Part shown: one piece after another, positions 58,689 through 64,000 of the stretch | Numbering within the stretch: position 1 is the stretch's first letter | Layout of the letters: every line of letters starts with the position of its first letter | NCBI GenBank assembly: GCA_027924585.1 | Contig: BSBM01000186.1 | Span: 3,162,001-3,226,000 of the forward strand | DNA: 64,000 nt | Direction of reading: 5' to 3' | From: Larix kaempferi | Taxonomy: Eukaryota > Streptophyta > Pinopsida > Pinales > Pinaceae | Notes under the pieces: generated by a model | Database searches by the model: none | Told to the model about the DNA's origin: nothing | Seen by the model: the letters and a program-made list of their open reading frames with translations, nothing else | Made by a program: the position numbers and the translations under genes

Positions 58689-60626
58689 AAAATTTCTTCA
58701 AAGGGAAAAGGTACGATTCATGTAGAACATGGAAGCTTTCAGAATGTTCTCTATGTGCCTTCCTTAGCTTCAAATCTCCTTTCTGTGTATCAAATGACAC
58801 ACACTAGTGAACAAAAGCAAGTTACATTCAGCCCTAATACAGTTTAAATTTTAGATATCAAAAGTGGAAGACTAGTTGCAGTCGGAAAGGCAAATCACAC
58901 TCCAAAATGCTATGAGTTTTCACACTTTATTCCGCTTGCAAAGCCCACTGCTCTTCGCACACATGGTAATGAGGTTAGTAGGCTTTGGCATGAAAGATTT
59001 GGACATCTTAATTATAAGTATTTGCTGCTATTACCAAACAAATCCATGGTAGATGGGCTTCCACAACTCCGTTCCTCGAAGGGAATATGCACTGGTTGCA
59101 TCATTGGGAAGCACCCCGAGCACAGTTTCAACTGCGGCAAAGCTAGCAGAGCTTCTACTATTTTGGGATTGATCCATTCTGATATCAGTGGTCCGCTGCC
59201 CCATATGTCATTAAATGGTTCAAGGTATGTTTTGACATTTATTGATGATTTTTCCCGCTTTACATGGGTATTCTTTCTCAAAAACAAGTCAGAAGTGCTT
59301 GGAAAATTCAAGGATTTTAAGGCTTCTGTTGAGACCACCACTGAGAGCAAGATCAAATATCTTAGATCTGATAATGGCGGGGAATATATAAATTCCAAGT
59401 TGCTGCAACTTTGTGCCCAAAGCGGAATTAAGATCCAACATACAGTTCCCTACACACCCCAGCAGAATGGTGTAGCGGAAAGGAAAAATCGGTCACTGAA
59501 AGAGATGGCTACATGCATGATTGAATCGAAAGGTTTGGCTGTAAATCTTTGCGCTGAAGCAATCAATGTTTCTGCATATATACAGAACCGTGTTCCACAT
59601 TCATCCGTGAAAGGTATGACTCCTTTCGAAGCATTCTTTGGTCACAAACCGGATGTGTCAAATTTGAGAGTTTTTGGCTCTACTGCATGGGCTAGAATTC
59701 CTTCTGAGAAGAGACGAGCTTTGGATCCACAAAGTATAGAGTGCATATTGATAGGATATGGGGAAGAATCAAAAGCATATAAACTCATGGATATCAGATC
59801 TAAAAAGATATTCATCGATCGCAGTGTGCAATTTGAAGAACCGCTTCAAGAATTGCAACTAGTCGAGGAGAAGACTGCCGATTCACCACCTTCACCAGAA
59901 GAAGATCCGTGCAGCAATAACGAAGGTATGAGTTTTGATATTTATGATATTGTAGCAAAATATGATGATCATGACATATCAGGTTCGGAATCCAACCATT
60001 ATGATCCCCCTCAGTTACCAAAGTGGGCCCAAAACACTCTACAATCTGCTGGTTCGAACCTTGGAAATCCTGCTGATCCAAGACGAACAAGAGCAGACTT
60101 TCAAAGAGAAGGTATGGCTCTTTCTATTGCTGATCCATTTCTTCCTGAGATTTGTTATTTGATGGCTGGTTCAGATCCTACATCATACTATTCTGCTCAT
60201 CGAGATCCGAGATGGAAAAGTGCCATGGATGAAGAGTACAGTTCTCTTCAAAAGAACAACACATGGGAGCTAGTTTCTCTTCCACCTGGAAGAAAATTAG
60301 TGAAGTGTAAATGGGTCTATCGTACTAAAGTTTCTGCTTATAGCACTATCATCAAATATAAAGCAAGGTTGGTGGCAAAAGGTTTCTCCCAAGTCCAAGG
60401 AGTGGACTACACTGAGACTTTTGCACCGGTTGCAAAGATGGATTCCATCCGCCTTGTTTTAGCTATTTCCGCATCCAAGCACTGGGAGGTGCACCACATG
60501 GATGTGAAGAGTGCATTTTTACATGGAGACCTTGCTAAAGAGGTATATATGCAGCAACCAGAGGGTTATACATCAGATCCATCATTGGTTTGTAGATTGA
60601 AGAAATCTTTGTACGGGTTAAAATAG
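58689..60626 (+). pseudogene. Copia integrase and N-terminal reverse transcriptase
   Basis: Same frame as gag. The GAG_pre-integrase zinc domain appears at 'LWHERFGHLNY' and 'CTGCIIGKH'. The integrase core has all three acidic residues in place: 'LIHSDISGP', 'LRSDNGGEY' and 'NGVAERKNRS' (D, D35E pattern). A linker with acidic Ser-rich sequence leads to RT, beginning 'NNTWELVSLPPGRKLVKCKW', then 'RLVAKGFSQVQGVDYTETFA' and 'MDVKSAFLHGDL' (first catalytic Asp). A TAG at 60624-60626 falls in the conserved 'YGLK-APRAW' motif, where families have Gln: a single C-to-T change from CAG. Confidence 0.92.
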
Positions 60627-61709
60627 GCCCCAAGAGCTTGGTATGCAAAGATGGACTCCTTCCTTCTTTCTCAGAATTTCCAAAGGTGCAAATCTTATCC
60701 AAATGTGTATCTTCAGCGAGTTAAAGGTAATTTGTTGGTTATTGTACTTTATGTTGATGATCTGCTCATTACTGGTAGCACACTTACTTCAATAAACAAG
60801 CTAAAATCTGCCTTAAATCTAGCTTTTGACATGAGCGATTTGGGCTTGCTAAGTCATTTTTTGGGCTTGGAGATAGCTCAAAATTTTGATGGGATCACTA
60901 TATCTCAGCAAAAATATGCTTTTGACCTGTTATTGAAGTTTAATATGGCTTAATGTAAGGCAGCCCCATTCCCATTCCTCTCAAGAATCAGTCTTGAGGA
61001 GGGAGATTCCACACCGCTTACAGATTGCAGTATGTATCGACAGTTGATTGGTTCACTACTTTATTTGACACACTCACGGCCTGATATATCATATGCCATG
61101 AGTGCCGTGTCAAGATATATGCAGCAGCCACATGAGCTTCATTGGCGAGCAGCCAAGCGGATCTTGCAGTATGTGCAAGGTACGAGACAGTTTGGCATAC
61201 ATTATGCTGCAGATTCTGAGCTAGATTTCATTGGTTTTACTGATTCAGATTGGGCAGGTGATAGCATTGATCGGAAGTCCACTTCCAGTTATGTTTTCAT
61301 GATTGGTCATGGTGCTATTTGCTGGTCCAGCAAAAAGCAAGCAGCCATTGCACTTTCTTCAGCAGAGGCAGAGTATCGAGGGGCAGTCAATGCCTGCATT
61401 CAGGCAGTTTGGTTGCAGGGTATTCTTTCTGAGTTTGGTTTTGGTGGCACTACTTCGACTGCCCTATTTTGTGACAATCAAAGTGCTATCAAGATATCCA
61501 CAGATCCATTTCAGTGGCAGAGGACCAAACACATTGAGATTCATATGCATTACATTCGACAGTTGGTGCATGACCGCACCATCATTCTGCAATATTGCCC
61601 TACTGATGAGCAAATTGCAGACATCTTCACCAAGAGCTTCACTGAGAAGAAGTTCTCTTACCTCCGTTCACTGTTGGGGGTGAGTTCCATCATGGTGGAG
61701 ACAGATTGA
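60627..61709 (+). pseudogene. Copia reverse transcriptase C-terminal part and RNase H
   Basis: Continues in frame: 'APRAWYAKMDSF', the catalytic 'VLYVDDLLITG' (YVDD), 'FLGLEIAQ', a TAA at 60951 after 'LLKFNMA', then 'YRQLIGSLLYLTHSRPDISY' and RNase H with 'GFTDSDWAGD', 'ALSSAEAEYRG', 'FCDNQSAIKIS' and 'HIEIHMHYIR'. The frame ends normally at TGA 61707-61709, about 160 bp before the PPT. Apart from the stops, no deletion or frameshift is visible. Confidence 0.92.
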
Positions 61710-61868
61710 TTCATTATTATGCTTTAGCTTGAGGGGGGGCTTTCTTCCCATTGGGTTTTCCCTCTTTCCTCACTTAGTTTATTTTCATCATTTTTTGGAT
61801 TATTGTATCGGGGTGACCTTTGGTCTTAGTTACCAGGGCCCCACATTATTTTTTGCACATCATAGTCT

Positions 61869-61882
61869 AGCTTGAGGGGGGC
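61869..61882 (+). promoter_or_regulatory. Copia polypurine tract
   Basis: 'agcttgaggggggc' directly precedes the 3' LTR. A near copy ('agcttgagggggggc') lies at about 61727-61741, possibly a secondary PPT. Confidence 0.85.
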
Positions 61883-62628
61883 TGTTCGGATATCCACATC
61901 ATATTTTTCAGGATCTTGCATGCAATTAGGGTTTGCATGCACCTGCATGCACTTGCATGCACCTGCATGCACTTGCATGCATCCCAGTCACCAGTTTGAT
62001 GCCTCCAGCACCTTATCCACCTTATTCTAGCACCTGGGAGCCACTTACTACAGATTTTTAGACCTCCTACGCTGAAAGGCGCCCACTTCTCACCTACTGC
62101 CAGAGAAGGGCGCACTTGTTCACCTACCACTGCAGTTCCACTTCAGTTACATTCAGTTAGCTCCGATTCTCCCTGATTTGAGGCTAGTTTCACTCCCGAC
62201 TGACTGTTTCACTTTCGTTGGACCTCCAGTTTGACTAGATGACTTGTTCTGACTTCAGTTAGTCTCCCATGCGCCCCCCACTGAGCCTCCTTCCCTTAAT
62301 CAGTGCTACACACTTCAGTTACACATGACACACTCAGTTAGACTCAGATTGACACCTGGATGACTGGTTCTTGTGCATTGATGACCACCACCGATTGATG
62401 ATGAGGACTCCTAGTTGGAGTCAAGCTACTCCATTCAGTGATTCGAATGGCCTACTTAGTCAATTCGAATTGCTCATTGACAGAGATCGTATTCTATTGT
62501 AATTCATTCACCCTTTCTGGGATATTGAGCACTACTGCATGTTTTGCACAGTTTTACACCATATTTTCTATATTCATCTGTTGTGATTGATTTACTTGTT
62601 CATTAGATCTGCTGTGACTAATTTTACA
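61883..62628 (+). repeat. Copia 3' LTR
   Basis: TGTTCGGATATCC...CTAATTTTACA, 746 bp, collinear with the 5' LTR. Most differences lie in the CATGCA cluster, where repeat units were gained or exchanged ('acctgcatgcacttgcatgc' doubled). Confidence 0.95.
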
Positions 62629-62633
62629 ATTTA

Positions 62634-64000
62634 TAGGAACCAAGATGTACCAATTCCATCAAAAGTTAAAATACCTCAAAGGAAAAATTAAAAAATGGAA
62701 CAAGGACACTTTTGGAAATATCTTTCAAGGTAAAAAGCTCATGGACCTTAAACTCCAAGCGGTCTAGAAGGAGGCGATGGAACAAGGGTATTCCACTAAG
62801 CTGAAAAATCAGGAACTTACTCTACTTCAGGAACTCAATCTCAAATACCACCAGGAGGAACTTCTTTGGAAGCAAAAATCCCAAAATCGATGGCTCAGAG
62901 AAGGGGAACGCAATACCAAGTTCTTTCATAAGGCCACCATCCAACACCGGCATGGGAACAGGGTGGTCAGACTCAAGAAGGAAGATGGAACAATCGTGGA
63001 AACCCAACCTGATTTAGAATAGACTCTAAATGAGCATTTTGAATACCTCCTCAATGAACCCCTCATCAACAGACAAGCTGAAAGAGAGAAAGTTATAAGC
63101 CATATCCTGAGCCTAATAACGGAGGATCATAACAAAATCCTTATGGGAACTATAAGAATGGAGGAATTGGATGAAGCCATCAAGCAAATGGTGGCTGACA
63201 AAGCCCCTAGGCCGGATGGTTTTACCACTAATTTTTTCCATGCTTGCTGGGATTGGTTGAAAGATGAAGTGCTAGCCATTGTAGAAGATTCCCGCCATTC
63301 CAGAAATATCCTTAAAGTCCTGAATGCTAACTTTCTTATGCTCATCCCAAAGGAGACAGGGACGGAGTATCTGGGAAAGTTTAGACCTATAGCTTTATGC
63401 AATGTTATCTACAAAATCATCTTAAAGGTTATTGCAAATCGACTCCGACCTCTCTTGCCTTTAATTATCTCTCCTGAACAAGCAAGGTTTGTGGAAGGAA
63501 GGAAAATCACCAACGACATCATCCTTGTTCATGAAGCTATTCATTCTCTCAAAACATAAAAAATCCCTGGTATGCTCCTTAAACTAGATTTATCTAAAGC
63601 TTATGACAAACTCAATTGGACTTTCTTAGCTGAAATGTTAAAAGCCTTTGGCTTCAGTTTATCATGGATTGACTGGATTATGAGTTTTGTCTCAACCCCA
63701 TTCTTCTTGATTTTGGTCAATGGCACCCCCTCTCAACCATTCCCTGCTTCCCGTGGAATCTGGCAGGGTGACCCCCTCTCCCCCTTCCTCTTCATTATTA
63801 TGGCGGAAGGGCTAGGCAGAATGATACGGGAAGCCCAGGTGAACAATGATATTAAGGGGATGAATCTGGGAGAAGGACTAATCCCTCAAACCCACCAACA
63901 GTTTGTGGATGACAAAATGATGTTGGGGCTGGCCTCTGTTCAGGAGACCAATAGCATCAAGGAAATTCTCAATACTTTTCTCAAAGGTAGTGGTCTTGAA
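62634..64000 (+). pseudogene. LINE ORF2, reverse transcriptase (3' part, cut by window end)
   Basis: Resumes the ORF2 frame after the copia element: 'MYQFHQKLKYLKGKIKKWNK', then 'WLREGERNTKFFHK', 'DKAPRPDGFTTNFF', 'LIPKETGTEYLGKFRPIALC' (RT finger motif), 'EQARFVEGRKITNDI', 'LLKLDLSKAYDKLNW' (first catalytic Asp), 'GIWQGDPLSPFLFI' and 'HQQFVDDKMML' (catalytic FVDD, usually FADD). Stops occur near 62765, 63020 and 63557, all in one frame. The thumb and C-terminal parts lie beyond the window. The family enzyme copies the LINE RNA at the nicked target. Confidence 0.92.

Larger units (their letters stand above)
56468..62628 (+). mobile_element. Ty1/copia retrotransposon inserted in LINE ORF2
   Basis: 6,161 bp: LTRs 56468-57214 (747 bp) and 61883-62628 (746 bp), PBS, one gag-pol frame in copia order (gag, protease, integrase, RT, RNase H), and PPT. 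Flanked by ATTTA on both sides. The LTRs look about 98% identical, so it is a fairly recent insertion. Removing 6,166 bp (the element plus one ATTTA) puts 56467 next to 62634 with the LINE frame preserved across the junction. Clade within copia not assigned. Confidence 0.95.
54100..64000 (+). mobile_element. L1-type LINE, interrupted by a copia element and cut by the window end
   Basis: A non-LTR retrotransposon on the plus strand: ORF1 (54234-55649), then ORF2 with AP-endonuclease (55651-56467) and reverse transcriptase (62634 to the window end). 56468-62628 between them is a later copia insertion. ORF2 starts one base after the ORF1 stop. The 5' end is set only roughly, about 130 bp before ORF1; the 3' end, poly(A) and target-site duplication lie outside the window. 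Several stops in both ORFs make this copy inactive. Confidence 0.9.

Noticed and set aside
1-64000. CRISPR arrays, tRNA or rRNA genes, bacterial operons, centromeric or telomeric repeats
   Set aside because: None were seen by eye. Tandem repeats present are microsatellites, local duplications or the polypyrimidine tract; the TGGTATCAGAGCC matches are primer-binding sites, not tRNA genes.

Overview
This window reads as nuclear DNA of a seed plant with a large, retrotransposon-packed genome. The evidence is the AT-rich non-coding background, LTR retrotransposons primed by initiator tRNA-Met, a plant-type L1 LINE, and a decayed spliced gene of the plant monosaccharide/H+ symporter (STP) family. 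The species cannot be named; a gymnosperm-scale genome fits but is not proven. No intact host gene, tRNA, rRNA or CRISPR array was found. Nearly all recognisable coding sequence belongs to transposable elements or pseudogenes.

Layout. 1-2812 is AT-rich and non-coding, with an LTR-like fragment near 1.4-1.9 kb. 2813-26614 is a nest of large non-coding LTR retrotransposons. Element A has 2.28-kb LTRs and target-site duplication (TSD) ATCAA. A solo LTR (family C, TSD CTACA) sits 50 bp past the end of its 5' LTR. A second non-coding element B (16325-26066, TSD TTTGG) has split its 3' LTR. Neither A nor B carries recognisable gag or pol, so both are LARD-like non-autonomous elements. Both end internally with the same 'acttcggga(t/c)g(a/g)agtt' box, a G-rich polypurine tract (PPT) and an LTR beginning TGTAA(T/C)(G/A)CCCC. 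The LTR of B is composite: about 353 bp, itself ending in an internal-domain tail and PPT, is fused in front of a C-type LTR.

26.6-37.6 kb holds remnants of ordinary sequence: the last two exons of an STP-like pseudogene (minus strand), broken off in an intron by a decayed chromodomain-bearing Ty3/gypsy element (29076-35692), then a possible host first exon with upstream TATA, and a 484-bp foldback MITE. 37.6-43.7 kb is mostly AT-rich intergenic DNA. 43714-47310 is a 3.6-kb, almost uninterrupted pyrimidine (C/T) tract with higher-order repeats. 47.3-54.1 kb is AT-rich, with two local tandem duplications and a minus-strand LTR end.

54.1-64.0 kb is an L1-type LINE on the plus strand (DUF4283-like ORF1, AP-endonuclease, reverse transcriptase) that runs off the window. 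A Ty1/copia element (56468-62628, 747/746-bp LTRs, TSD ATTTA) is inserted between its endonuclease and RT. Removing the element and one TSD keeps the LINE reading frame, which confirms the nesting order. The copia polyprotein lies in one frame, broken by four stop codons and no frameshift that I can see.

Pairwise comparisons were made by eye, so identities are approximate.
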